DNA from: Tubulanus polymorphus
Lineage: Eukaryota > Nemertea > Palaeonemertea > Tubulaniformes > Tubulanidae
Assembly: GCF_964204645.1 (NCBI RefSeq)
Contig: NC_134028.1
Span: 7,357,001 to 7,421,000, forward strand
DNA length: 64,000 nt
Direction: 5' to 3'
Shown: piece after piece, positions 25,069 to 37,588 of the stretch
How positions within the stretch are numbered: position 1 is the first letter of the stretch
Layout: each line of letters starts with the position of its first letter
Notes under the pieces: generated by a model
Seen by the model: the letters and a program-made list of their open reading frames with translations, nothing else
The model's database searches: none
What the model was told of the DNA's origin: nothing
Position numbers and translations under genes: made by a program

Positions 25069-26320
25069 CTAAAATATACCAGGGCATTCGTAAATATGCG
25101 TAACAATTCAAATTGTACGTTCTATGTCCCGATAATAACGCTTTAGGTCATGAAAGCAACTTTTAACTTTATGAAGACAACCTTTACCGAGAAAAATTGT
25201 GATCTGAGTACTTATTTGCGAGAGTCCCAGTCTGATGACGCAATCAAATTTATTTTCTAAGCGAGGGATTTCAAGTAATGAATATACACGCGTATCTTCT
25301 TTGGACCAACAATTATTTTTCCCGACCAAATAGCTAAAGTAAACTGTATGTTGTTTTTATGACGCACTAAAACCACTTTTTGGTCTAGAAAACAACTCAA
25401 AGTTGTTTTCAGAAGGTGCCCAAATCAACTTTATCTTGTAGAGAGAATCCCACGATGACAAACGGATATTTCCCTTGTCATTGTGGGACTCTACATCGCG
25501 TCAACACGGATATAGTGTTCTATCAATCGTGATCAACTTTATCTTTTTTTTCAGTTTGAAAACTTTAGTGGCTCGATTCAGCCACCATACGTATTTCGGT
25601 TTCAAGTATATGAATTCGAAGGTAACGAGTACTTGAATGTCTTTATAACCGCAATCAATCCTGCAAGTACGAGTTCAGATATGAAAGAACTCGTCTGAAA
25701 AATTGACCTCAAACGGTCACAGTCATTCAAAATCGTTTGTACCCACGCTGTTGTAGCCGACATTCATATTCAGAAATACTTATTGCGCGGTCAAGCAAGC
25801 CGCTGCCATATTCTAATGAATTATATACCGTTATCAAGTGACACGTGTATTAATGAATAATGTCCAGCGAGTTTGTTTTGTTACCTTAGCGTCAGAACGG
25901 CCGCGTCAAGACGCGTTGCCATCACAGTCGTGTAACGCGTACAGACGTATACAGCAGTTGATTATTACATTAATTCAAGTACTGCCGTAGTATAACGGTA
26001 AAGGTGATCGAACGAACAATACGGTTTCACCAAATCACGCCACATCGGGTGTAATGACGGAGTTAGTTAGTTCGCCTGTTATCTAATCGTGTTTTTCGAG
26101 AGCTGTTTTGCTACCGTATAGTCCGGATCGCGCGATATCAAGATTGATTATCGGTTTTATGTGCACTGTTAACTCGGAAACGGAGCGAGTTCCTATTGTT
26201 TTCTGACCAGACGGAAAAACGACATTTGAAAATACTGTCTTTGACAGTCTGGGAATTCTCTGTGATTTTATTCGTGATTTACACAATTTGGACACTGACA
26301 CAAAATAAATTTTCATCATC
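25069..26320. other. Intergenic region and ELOVL6 5' region
   Basis: Holds a hairpin at 25438-25497. The last ~400 bp are relatively CpG-rich (for example 25895-25945) and run without interruption into the ELOVL6 start, so they probably include its promoter and 5' UTR. No other gene is supported. Confidence 0.55.
25438..25497. repeat. Short inverted repeat (hairpin)
   Basis: A left arm containing ATCCCACGATGACAA pairs with a right arm TTGTCATTGTGGGA, with flanking TAGAG/CTCTA extending the stem. The spacer is about 12 bases. It is probably a small MITE remnant. Confidence 0.6.
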
Positions 26321-27151
26321 ATGGCATATTTACCATTGAATTACTCGGGAATCGTTTTCGATTTTGAAAAGGAATATGACGAGAAATCATTTCATTTATG
26401 GATCCAGCGCAGATGGACGCATTGCTACATTTACGCCGCAGTTTACGTAGTAGCCGTATTCGGCGGCCGGGAACTGATGAAATCTCGCGCTCGATTCGAT
26501 CTACGCGCCGTACTGGCGACCTGGAACGCCGTTCTGGCCGTATTCAGCATCTGCGGCGCCATTCGCACCTGGACCGAATTTCTACACGTCATCAACTCAC
26601 ACGGCGTGGAATATTCGCTGTGCGAGTCGAGCTATTTCAACAACCCGATCGCGGCGTTCTGGGCGTGTCTGTTCACCTTGTCGAAGGTTTACGAGCTGGG
26701 CGACACGGCGTTCATCGTTTTGAGAAAGCAGAATTTGATATTTCTGCACTGGTACCATCATGTAACGGTGCTAATTTACGCTTGGATGTGCTATATCGAA
26801 CATACGGCTCCGGGTCGATGGTTCATGGTTCTTAACTATACCATTCACGCCGTAATGTACACTTATTACACGTTGAGGGCGCTGAAAATCAAACTTCCGG
26901 TTTGGATAAACGTATGCATAACTTCGATGCAACTCATGCAAATGGTTGTCGGCTGCGTAGTCAATATATGGACATACTCGCTGAAATCGAAGGGCGTTTC
27001 TTGCGAACAAACCTGGGGAAATCTTGGCTACGCTTCTTTGATGTATATTAGTTATTTTGTGCTGTTCGGTCACTTTTTCTATAATACGTACTTGGTAGAT
27101 AAACCTCGCGCAAAGAATGCGAAGAAGGTCGATAGCAAGAAAATCAGTTAA
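26321..27151 (+). CDS. ELOVL6: Very long chain fatty acid elongase, ELOVL6 type
   Basis: Multi-pass ER enzyme catalysing the condensing step that adds two carbons from malonyl-CoA to a long-chain acyl-CoA. It is a single 276-residue exon, the usual length for the family. Landmarks: SKVYELGDT (121-129), the catalytic histidine box HWYHH (143-147), NYTIHAVMYTYY (172-183), and a lysine-rich C-terminus (KKVDSKKIS) typical of ER retention. The HWYHH form with this spacing places it in the ELOVL3/6 group, which elongates saturated and monounsaturated C12-C16 chains, rather than ELOVL2/4/5. The start is the only ATG ahead of the conserved N-terminal block, after a leader with no in-frame extension. 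The 3' UTR runs to a poly(A) signal at 27684. Confidence 0.95.
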   Translation: MAYLPLNYSGIVFDFEKEYDEKSFHLWIQRRWTHCYIYAAVYVVAVFGGRELMKSRARFDLRAVLATWNAVLAVFSICGAIRTWTEFLHVINSHGVEYSLCESSYFNNPIAAFWACLFTLSKVYELGDTAFIVLRKQNLIFLHWYHHVTVLIYAWMCYIEHTAPGRWFMVLNYTIHAVMYTYYTLRALKIKLPVWINVCITSMQLMQMVVGCVVNIWTYSLKSKGVSCEQTWGNLGYASLMYISYFVLFGHFFYNTYLVDKPRAKNAKKVDSKKIS

Positions 27152-27376
27152 CCTATATTCTATTGATAAGAAATTTGTATTTCCAAATTAGTTATGTATT
27201 TTGCTATTGTTTTATAAATGAATTAGAATATATGCATTCAACGCCTCATAATCGTCCGATACGCAACGATATCCCAATTTACTGGGAAACTGTGCTGATT
27301 GCCTAGAGCAATGATGTTCTATATATCATTGGAAGATTCGTAAAGGAGCCGATGTTAACCGGGTGTAGAATAGAAA

Positions 27377-27573
27377 CAACGAGATAAGTAGTACTTCATA
27401 GGTTGACTATTTTATTTGACCACAAGCTTTCGCTACTAATGTATAGTAAGTAGCTTTCATCGAGTAAACGAGTGATCATTTACCTGATGAAAGCTACTAT
27501 ACATTAGTAGCGAAAGCTCGTGCTCGTGCGTCAAATAAAATAGTTAACCTAATAGTACTACTCATCTCGTTGT
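27377..27573. mobile_element. Foldback element in the ELOVL6 3' UTR
   Basis: Arms of ~85 bp are reverse complements: ACAACGAGAT...AGGTTGACTATTTTATTTGA and ...TCAAATAAAATAGTTAACCT...ATCTCGTTGT. Within the right arm, CTGATGA is followed by a 7-bp stem (GCTACTA/TAGTAGC, loop TACAT) and then GAAA, which resembles a hammerhead ribozyme core. A diverged relative lies at 48870-48982. Confidence 0.8.
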
Positions 27574-27683
27574 ATCTATAAATTATGGAAACATTTTATG
27601 TGCTGATAATACTTGTATGTGCTGTCCCCGATACAAATGTATCATCATCATCATTATCGATCGATTTTAATATAAGATAATGA

Positions 27684-27689
27684 AATAAA
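27684..27689 (+). terminator. Poly(A) signal of ELOVL6
   Basis: Canonical AATAAA about 530 bases after the ELOVL6 stop, followed by a T-rich stretch within 20 bases. It is the first canonical hexamer after the stop outside the foldback arms, so it is the most likely cleavage signal. Confidence 0.55.
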
Positions 27690-27705
27690 GTGCTTGAGAT
27701 TTTTT

Positions 27706-29043
27706 TGTTGGTTTGTAATTGGAATACAATTGACAATGAACTTAGTTTTTACTTAAACGTTAATTGTCTTGTCGTACTGGGGAATCTGGTGATTTCAATC
27801 AGGCCACATCACGGATACCAATTTTCTACAGCCGCATCCCCGTCTATACCAAAACGGGTTTGTTTTTTACGTTCGTTCTTATGAAAAATTCGCATCGGAA
27901 TTTAACTCGAACAGATTTCCATCGAACTGACACCTCGGCGAAGTACTTACGGTTTGCACTTGATATGGCGATCGATACCTTTTCATAAAAAAAGAAACAA
28001 TCTTGAAGAGTATTCAAAAATAAAAACCTACTTGAACCTACTAATTCCTTTATGAGTAAAATATTTCAATAGTTTGATAAATGAATTAGCAACTCACCAG
28101 GAACAACGAGACAACTGTTAAAAACATTCTGGATTTTACGGGCGACTTTCGTAAATTGCTGTAGCCGGTTCGGTCGCTATCCTGAATTCTGTTATATTCG
28201 CACGTTTCACAATTCGAAACAAGCGTCAAACATATCAAAACGCAAATATTTCGAGCTAACACCAGAACAGATAAGCAATCAGAAACAAACACATTAATTA
28301 CGTAGTACGACGAAATGTATTGCGCATCATATCATCTGAGCCTTTTTCCGGAATTCACAAGTGAAAACATATAGCTATCCATCTACCACTTAGCTAAGAG
28401 AACATAGATACATTATGAAATGCAATATCGAACATCGCGTGTGAACAATTTTCATATCACTCGGTTCTAGATTGGAAAATCTGATATTTCAATTCAAAGC
28501 GTTCAAACGAATCGAAATAAGATCGACTTTTTTCTCATAATTGCTCATAGATTGTCAGCGCAAGGAACTGGTGTTCTTTTTTTGTGCTACGTTAGGTTGT
28601 TAGATAAAATATCTATCCATGTTTGATAGGTAATCACTGATTCTTGTACGCACTTATGATGCAGCTGTCAATCTGCTGTCTGTACCCGACCCCCTCTTAC
28701 CACCACCACTTGAATGGCGGATGGACGACCACATATTTCACAAATGGTAAAAGTCTGGTTAAAACTGATGGTTCAGACATGGCACCTTATGATTTCTTCA
28801 AAGGAAAATGCCTGGGGCGGGGGGTGCCGATGCTTGGACGAAATTTTTTGGGAAAATGCTGAATTCTGTAGAACCTCTTCTGCAGACAGTAGGTTGATAG
28901 CCGCATAGAGGCGAATTTACTGCTGGGACCAGCTTTCGAAATCGTGGATATACATTAGACTCAAACGTTAAATAATAAATTTCAAAATAATTAAAACCTC
29001 AGTGAACAGGATTCTCGTCTTTCGATGATACACACTCCGATCA
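27706..29043. other. Intergenic region between ELOVL6 and astacin
   Basis: Two convergent genes end on either side. One exon-like signal-peptide segment (28127-28098, MFLTVVSLFL, followed by a GTGAGT donor on the minus strand) is the only candidate. No partner exon was found in phase. Confidence 0.5.
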
Positions 29044-32000
29044 TTATTTCAGCCCAAATCTCGAACATTTGTTGCAAGTTCTTCGACAGTTAACGAACAT
29101 CCAGTCGGACATATTTTCACATTCCCCTCGTTCCTTCCACGCCCCGCAGTTATCAATATGAATCGGATTATCAACGCAAGTATCATCGTGATAACCTGTT
29201 AACGAAATAAAACACTAATTGGATTTTGATTCCAAGAGAGCTCTTGTTCGTTGTCACATAACGACGCCACATTTAAGGTCACAAACATAGGTGATTTACA
29301 TGTCGGATCCCGGTATACATGTATATTACATCCCCAGTCATTTCAACTCTAGTGACTAAATCACATCATCTATCGGGTTTGAATAGAATATACGAAATAG
29401 CGAAATCTGTTGGGATTTTCATTAGCATGGATGACGCAATATGTTCGAAAATAATAACGGTACTTACTTCTGGGGGTTACGCATTTACATTCCTTGTTAA
29501 CAAAGCCTTCAGGTGGACAGGCAACATTTTGACAATTTTCTGGGACAATACGAAATAAACAAATAAACATTAGATTATCGAGTTGATTTGATAAGATTTC
29601 TGTGAAAATGACGTAGTAGTAGGCCTAAATCTGTTGAGGGTGTACAGATTTCAATTGAATTGAAATATGACATAAAATCAATCAAATACTTACTGCCACA
29701 TTCGTACATCATATTGATGACTTTGATATCTGAAAATGATGGTATTTTCAAATAAACGTGTCCGGCTATTTGCTCTAAATTTGGGTCATTGCTTTCCATC
29801 GTCTTCTTATCGTTCTTCGAAAAAGCCTACAGAGAATCCGAAATGGGATACATATTCAATTCGTGGGAACTCTTAGATGTGAATCATGAGTGAGATTTAT
29901 AGTTTATATTCGATTTCGAAATTCGTTTTAAGAAATGATCAATGTGTGCTTTCGATGACCGAGACAAAATTTGGCCAGTTGGTCATCCAAATCCTCCCCG
30001 GCGGGGATTCGAACCTGATGGCATTGAGACTACTCGCCACGGTACGAAAGCCTGCCACACTAGTCCGGGTGCGCAGCTTTATGCGCAGCTTAGATGATGA
30101 TTATTTAAGCTCAGATATTCCGTTGTATTCTAGCCCAGGTTTTTCCATCATGGACTTGCGCACCCGGTCTAGTGTGGCAGGGTTTCGTGCCGTCGCCGTG
30201 TCTAGCAGCGATGCCACCCGGCTCGAATCTCCAACGAGGGAGGATGCTTATCCCCGTGTTCATATACTTACGTATACGCCATAATGCATGATGCTAGTCG
30301 AGTCATACGGGACGTTGAACCGTTCCAGTTCACTCGCGGGATAGGCCTCGAACCATCGCTTCAAACTTTCTTCGACATTTTCCCACAATATACGAACGGT
30401 TCTATCCGGCAGCTGATGCTCGTGTACCAAACCAATCGCGTGTCCTAACTCGTGGTAGTATAAGCCAAGCTGTCATCAATATGAAAATATCATGAACATT
30501 ATTTGTAGAACATTTGAATCGATTAGCATGCAGTAATTTTGAAAGTTTCAACCATATGGAAAGATTGGGCTTCTTTTTTACGCGTTAAAACCATCGAACC
30601 CTTTCTCACTTACGAAATTGCTACACAAAACCCTCCTAAGAATTCAGATAGAAATAAAATTGAGAAATCATTAATGGGCTGCAGAGACGTGAGTAGGTTA
30701 AACTACAAACTTTGCAAAAAATGTACCATTCGTCATGTTCTTTTGATACCAAGCAGTAGCTCAGGTGCAGGTGTATGTATTTCAGTCTCTTTGAAGGACA
30801 GCGAGTTATTTCTTTGGATAATTCGAGCCAAGGTGGAATATAATGTATTTATGTCTTACCCATCTACATCCGTTTATATCCAACGCCAGAATCTGTTCCC
30901 CTCCGCTCATTCCGAGACTCGAGTGACACCTACAGTTAGAATATCGCGAACAAAGGATGGAACATTATTTACCCGAAACCGAATTGTCATATTACTTTGA
31001 TTTAAACATAAAATTCTGTGTATTTGATTTTCAATATATTTCGTACTCCAATTTCCGATTTCAAAACTTGTCAAAAATACAGGCAGGTGGAGATAGATTT
31101 GTATGGGGTACACTGATGAATAAAAGATTACAATTCCCTAGCTATCAACTATATATTCTACAATAAATGCATTGGATTTCCTCTTCATTTTATGCGGTGC
31201 AATCTACCTCCCAGATTTGTTAACTTCGCGAGATATTGAGGTATTCATATAAATTTTGAAAAATATTGTATGACCCAAGGACTCGTACCCGACATCGTTT
31301 TTTATGACCAACACGTTTCTATCGGTTGATTTCGCTTCGGGGAAAGTGAGACATGTCCATTTTGAATAGGTGTCCATAGCTTCTCTCATCTCATTCTTTT
31401 GAAGTCTAGCTAACGAGAAATAAGGAAAAATAATACGTTGGTTGATTAAATCGGACACAGCAGTTGAAATTATCTCATTTCAAATCATACAATTTTCGAC
31501 TCAAATCTGAGCCAGCCACGTGGCTAACGTCAGTCCTCGTGAATTATCGACTTTTTACGGACCAAGTGAAACTAGGCTATATGTCCGATAACCACCGAAT
31601 TGCACGGTTCAAAAATAGGCCATCATAGTGAGTTCGATTATTTAGAAGTCGCCTAACCACGAAAGCCGAAGTTCACCCACGCGGTCCAGTCATCTGACAT
31701 CGCCATATGCAAATGTTACGTAGGTGACATCAAACATCTATGACAATGCTACCCGCCGTGGATATTTATTACGTAACATAATTTTGGGGCTCGTCCGAAA
31801 GTGACCTTGTGCTGAATGAGGTTAAATACGACTTGAATGAATGAAGCCTTACTTACTAAAGGTGTTGTCTCCGTATTTGAAGGGAATGCGAGCATCGGGC
31901 CACCTGAACTGTTTGTCTTTAGTTGTTTTTCTGCGGTATCGCCGCCTATAAAGAACAATGAAATCCATGACACTAAGTATGAGTACTTATCATAGAATAA

Positions 32001-32824
32001 GAAAGCTCCCCTAGAGATATTTTCATAATGAAAGGCGTGAGCAGTTGGACTTGCTTCATCGGGAACTAACAAGGAAGGAGAGTCTTACCTACCTACTATT
32101 ACGTAGTTTCTCGTGTTCTTTGCTTTGATCAGGAGTAAGCTCAATATCATATTCAATTATTTTTCGTCCACGTGTTCCTTCGTAGTGTCGCACATCTATA
32201 TCTGGAAATATTAACGAATTACGCGACTCAGTGTCATTCTCGCATCGGACCAAACTAAATATGCAAATATACGCAAATTTTTTTACCATGCGACTCGATA
32301 GCCCGTTGGATAGTTTTATCGATCTCATCGTCGATTGGATCGGGAGACCTTCGGAACCTCGGAACGGCGAACACTGAAACCGTCAATAACTGGAGAAAGA
32401 AATCAGATATTTCGTCGGAAAATGTTCAGTTATTTATTGTGTTTTTAGATTTTCATTATAAATTGCAACTTTGCAATACGTAAAATCATGCACACGTACA
32501 TGCACTTATTTTACACAAAAAAACTAAAACACCAATAAGGCCAATTGAGTTGGGACCTTTGAACTATCAGAATCGTTTGTGAAATCCAGAAACAGAAGTT
32601 ATTACGATATCAAAACTAAAAGACAGTCTAGTATATCGAGGATCGAAAATATGAGGTATATATGATTTGAAAAGGGATCCGTCAAAGGATGATCAAATGA
32701 AAATTAAGATCATCACAAGTTTTGAATGATAAAAACAAAAGAATTTCACACAAGGAATGAAAGTATCTCGACAGATAAAATGATTTTACAAAACAAATTA
32801 TGAATCAATCCTACTTACAAGCAT
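29044..32824 (-). CDS. Secreted astacin metalloprotease with C-terminal ShKT domain
   Basis: Ten coding exons (minus strand), all in phase, giving 350 residues: 32824-32819, 32389-32287, 32201-32093, 31945-31857, 31409-31289, 30929-30860, 30469-30272, 29826-29694, 29539-29468, 29195-29044. In order: a short signal peptide (MLLLTVSVFAV), a propeptide, a basic maturation site (RNSRRRYRR, about residues 70-78), and the M12A catalytic domain. That domain has the zinc site HELGHAIGLVH (His172, Glu173, His176, His182) and the Met-turn SIMHYG (225-230). A cysteine-rich linker follows (ENCQNVACP...ECKC). The final exon is a ShKT module with six cysteines (CVDNPIHIDNC...CRRTCNKC). Astacins of this layout act outside the cell in matrix remodelling, digestion or hatching. 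An upstream out-of-frame ATG in exon 1 (MAYCLC) leaves the exact start slightly open. Two SINE-like copies sit in the 30.27/29.83 intron. Confidence 0.94.
30000..30085 (-). repeat. SINE-like element, left member of inverted pair
   Basis: On the minus strand it runs GCGCACCCGGACTAGTGTGG, then about 40 bases later CATCAGGTTCGAATCCCCGC, with A- and B-box-like segments. It lies in an astacin intron and faces a second copy at 30152-30250. Confidence 0.65.
30152..30250 (+). repeat. SINE-like element, right member of inverted pair
   Basis: Plus-strand copy starting GCGCACCCGGTCTAGTGTGG and ending CGAATCTCCAACGAGGGAGG. It is clearly homologous to the minus-strand copy 70 bases upstream. The pair could fold in the antisense or pre-mRNA transcript. 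Confidence 0.65.
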
Positions 32825-34037
32825 AAACAATAAGCCATCAAAGTACCAGTGTAAGTTAGACATACTGTGGCCTTTGATGATTTCAACTCGGAGGAGAATT
32901 CTATAGGATATCGATACGAACAAGCGTGTCTAATGTCAAAAGGTTGCATCTGTTTCCCGAGCAAATATCGGTTCGCTGAATTTATACGCACCGACATTAA
33001 TTCAGTCCGCTTAATTTTGCAAGATATTTTTAAATGATTTTTTATTACCCGATATATCGTGTTTTCTACATTCGCAAAATCAAAAATGATTCTTTTCTTA
33101 TTGGTTTACCAGTTAGCCTGAATGTGCATTGTATGGTCGTGTTTGTAGTAGCAAAAGACATATTCTAACCATTGCGTATATGTAATATTTGATAAAACAA
33201 ATTGATATCACTATTTTCTGTTTGCATTCTGCATTTCCATTGCATTTTGTGAGAATTCATACTGATTTACCAGCGGAGAAAGGACGCTTGCGGCGTCACT
33301 GAGGAAAGCTGATAGATTATAAAAATCATCGGTACTGGATAGTAAGTGATTGGATTTTTTCACTTAAATGTCTATATAATTTAGCAGCAAGCAAGAAAGA
33401 CAGGAAAATCAAAACTAAATGAAAACTAAATGAAATTCATCCTCAATCTCAGCTACTAGATTACATCATTTATACAAATGCGGTGATTATGGTATCTTGG
33501 GTACAACCCTGCGCCCTTTCTCTTCGACTAACGTAATGACTAGAACATCCCTCACCATCCATCCTTTAGGTATAAATCGAGATACAGTTCATACTTTTAA
33601 ACTCCTATCTTAAATTTACAAAAACATCTTGCTTGTCCCAAACAACGTTTCAGCACACATTTCTAGCAAAAGAAGCCTAGTCAATTCTACTGTGATAAAC
33701 ATGATGTTATCCAACATTTGTATGTACATCTTTTTCCTAAACTTCTCAAGTTAGTTTTTCGGATATTTTTTTCGATGATTGAATAAACAGTGGCTGAATA
33801 GCATTACCATCAAATGCACCACACTCGAAATATCGACTTTTCTATCAAGCTACAGTTGTCGATATAGTGTTGCACACATACATTTCTTGTTAGGGTCGAA
33901 GGATGTTTTCTATGAAATTATGAGATATAAATCTACGTGCGCGGGATTTCAACTACTCACACGTCGAATCGCTGGTAATTGGTACGTAGAGGGTGTCAGC
34001 CAATCGCTCGTGTCACTGCATATAGTCGCTGAACACA
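32825..34037. other. Intergenic region between astacin and GPCR copy A
   Basis: Divergently transcribed neighbours flank it, so both promoters must lie here. Short frames are present but none has domain character. The segmental duplication begins at about 33997. Confidence 0.55.
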
Positions 34038-35132
34038 ATGCGAAATACCAGCGCAGTCGTAAAATCGACTGATTGTGAGAAATGGAAAAAGGAACGTATC
34101 AGATGGGATTTTAAGTTCAGCGTATTGGCATACATCTATTTCGTTGGACCAGTAACACTCTTTAGTATGATATTTAACAGCTTTACTTTCATCATTTTGA
34201 ACACGATGAAAAGTCGTTCTTATTATCTAGTAAAAGCCGTAGCTGTCAATGATGTTCTGTATTCGTTTTTCGTATTCGTCATGTACCCGCTGAGGACCAC
34301 TCATGTTTACCGGCTTCTTGGAGATATTGTTTTTCGTGTGGATGACTGGAATTTCGGTAGAGCGTTTGTAAAAGTTTCTCACGGAGGTTATTACATATTC
34401 CTTCTCACTCGTAACTGGTGTGTTTTCTTGTTGAGTTTTGAGAGGTGCGTTATTGTATTGTTTCCGCTGAAATCACGTCTCTTTTGGAATAGAAAAGTTG
34501 TCAATTCTCTGTTGGCGATCATACACCTCGGTTCAGTAGCGATGTACTTTCCTCACCTCGTTCCTAAATCAAATTTCTATTTTGCAAAGCCTTGTGGTGA
34601 ATCAGGACCGACCGTAAGTATGGCTAAACATCTCCCACTATGGCATTTTCCAGAATTGCACGCAATAATTAAGGCATGGAGGCGAGCGATCTTGAAATGG
34701 CCGGAATTCATTATTGGAGTGATGGTTCCAATGATATTCCTGTGTATAACAAACACAGCCTTAATCGTTAATCTGTTAATTAAACAAAAAACACGCGATA
34801 AAATGCTGCACACGCAAAAAACTGAAAACCAAACGGAATCGATTACAATAGAAAAACGAGTGATGCGAATGGTTATAACGGTTGTTTCTGTTTACATCGC
34901 ATGCGAGTCAGTGTTTCTTATTGACCGACTCATTTCTAATAACTACATAAACTTGAAGGGCAGATACAAATACGGAATGGTTGTGAGGAAAACGGGTATT
35001 GGACTGACTGTGGTGGATTCGTGTGCCAACTTTCTTATTTATAGCATAACGAACCCCAATTTCAGGCAAGCTGGTTTGAAATTATTACTGGGCTTTGTCA
35101 ATCGCCTGACGCCTCGTGTCTGTTGTCGATGA
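34038..35132 (+). CDS. Orphan rhodopsin-like GPCR, tandem copy A
   Basis: Intronless 364-residue seven-helix receptor. N-glycosylation at Asn3; TM1 Asn47 (IFNSF); TM2 ND (71-72) in place of the usual LAxAD; TM3 end ERC (135-137) for DRY; a long second extracellular loop (about 175-220) with Cys186; TM7 DSCANFLIY (327-335) in place of NPxxY; and a Cys-Cys pair near the C-terminus that could be palmitoylated. It belongs with the receptor at 22983-23939. It differs from copy B at about 14 residues, nine of them between 177 and 234. The ligand is unknown; a peptide is likely by analogy with related orphan receptors. Confidence 0.86.
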   Translation: MRNTSAVVKSTDCEKWKKERIRWDFKFSVLAYIYFVGPVTLFSMIFNSFTFIILNTMKSRSYYLVKAVAVNDVLYSFFVFVMYPLRTTHVYRLLGDIVFRVDDWNFGRAFVKVSHGGYYIFLLTRNWCVFLLSFERCVIVLFPLKSRLFWNRKVVNSLLAIIHLGSVAMYFPHLVPKSNFYFAKPCGESGPTVSMAKHLPLWHFPELHAIIKAWRRAILKWPEFIIGVMVPMIFLCITNTALIVNLLIKQKTRDKMLHTQKTENQTESITIEKRVMRMVITVVSVYIACESVFLIDRLISNNYINLKGRYKYGMVVRKTGIGLTVVDSCANFLIYSITNPNFRQAGLKLLLGFVNRLTPRVCCR

Positions 35133-35717
35133 CCGTATATTGTTTCGTAAATACACGAATACATCTAATTTTCACAGCCCTTTCCGGTGGTATACTGCTG
35201 CAGGACACACCAGATCGCGGGATTTCCAGTCGACACACTAATATTACACATTCCCAACGTCAGTATCTAACATAGAATAATACGTATTGCTTGGTGATCG
35301 AAGAATTGCTTTTTGACGCCGTAAAAACTCTCTTAAACTAATGTTTATATTACATTGATACCTAGTATGCGTTATCTAAGGGTTATGTGGAGTCGATGTG
35401 CGCTACGTCATCAATATTGGAGTTTCAAAATAGCAATCACAATTATTACATTTTCCATCTATTCTATATTCAAAAATATTTCATGACTCATATTTCATAA
35501 CATTTATTTTCGATAAATTTTGATGATTATCTTTTGAGGATGTGCACTCCGTCATCAATATATTAGGGCTAGGGTCAATACGATTCAATTCAATTATCGA
35601 TATAGACAAATCCAAAATAATTCATTGAACCTTTAAATGTTGCATGATTGTACAATATATTATTTGTTATGTATCATTCATTGTCGATAATTTGTACGTT
35701 ATAAATGTGGACGAAGA

Positions 35718-35820
35718 TAGTGTCAACTGGTTGTTTGCTATCATTCACTTCGGTTCACTAGCCGTTTACTTTCTTAACCTCATCCCAAGAACGCCCTCTC
35801 TTCTTTGCAAAACCTATTGC
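35718..35820 (+). pseudogene. Relic of a third GPCR copy (TM4-loop 2 fragment)
   Basis: Translates as NWLFAIIHFGSLAVYFLNL, which aligns with NSLLAIIHLGSVAMYFPHL of the neighbouring intact receptor, and then degenerates. Only the TM4/extracellular-loop-2 portion remains. It shows that an older receptor copy once stood here, before the 2.3-kb block was duplicated. Confidence 0.75.
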
Positions 35821-36317
35821 CCACATTGGCCAAATGAAACAAGATAATGATGAATCAAAGATTGTTCCTCTTGTATATAACCAGGGTGATTCCGAGGGTA
35901 TATAAGGTACTGTTTTGCAGTCGTTTTAAAGCCCCTGGCTAAATGTATGCATACGCACACCATGGTTTGTAAAACGCTGCAGCGCCGTGTCGGAAAATTA
36001 TTAGTTAAGAAACTCGAAAGAGATTTCAAAGCACCAAATAATGACAGTTTGCGTAGACTTCGTGCCTCTATTTTTCACAGTACTGATAATGCAGAACTAC
36101 CCCGGAGGCATCGAACCTGCACAATGCATATGGGTGCAGTTCAAAATAGCGATTGTTGAATATTTCCACTGGTGAACCTATTTATCAACTGAAAGTCAAA
36201 ACATCAGGGACAATCCGTCGAACTTGGTCCTGAATTGAATTCTCAAAATTTTCGTGGTTCCAAATTTACCTAATCGAAAATAAGAACACTTAAGGATACA
36301 TTTACACCAATAAATCA

Positions 36318-37327
<1,010 letters not shown>

Positions 37328-37588
37328 CTACGTAACAATTTAACAGCAAGTCGAACTGCGAGTACTTGGAATCCTGCACACGCAAATAACTATTCCATAT
37401 ATATATATATACCGTCAAAATCCTGGAAAAAAAATGACCGAACAATACAGGACAAAAGTACCCTAACAAAATGGCGGCTAGCAACTGTAAAATGGTTTAT
37501 TGTTACGTAGCTGATATCAAAACATCAAAACCATTTGTAAAATCTAACAGCCAATCGCTCGCGTCACTGCATATAGTCGCTGAACACA

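Noticed and set aside
28098-28127. Signal-peptide-like MFLTVVSLFL with GTGAGT donor
   Set aside because: It ends in phase 0, while the WAP exon needs a one-base carry-over; no intermediate exon was found.
30539-31000. 153-residue plus-strand frame
   Set aside because: Lies antisense to an astacin intron and exon; the minus-strand exon 30929-30860 explains the sequence.
35947-36159. 70-residue frame in duplication copy A
   Set aside because: The matching stretch in copy B has an in-frame stop (TTAGTTTAG), so it is not maintained.
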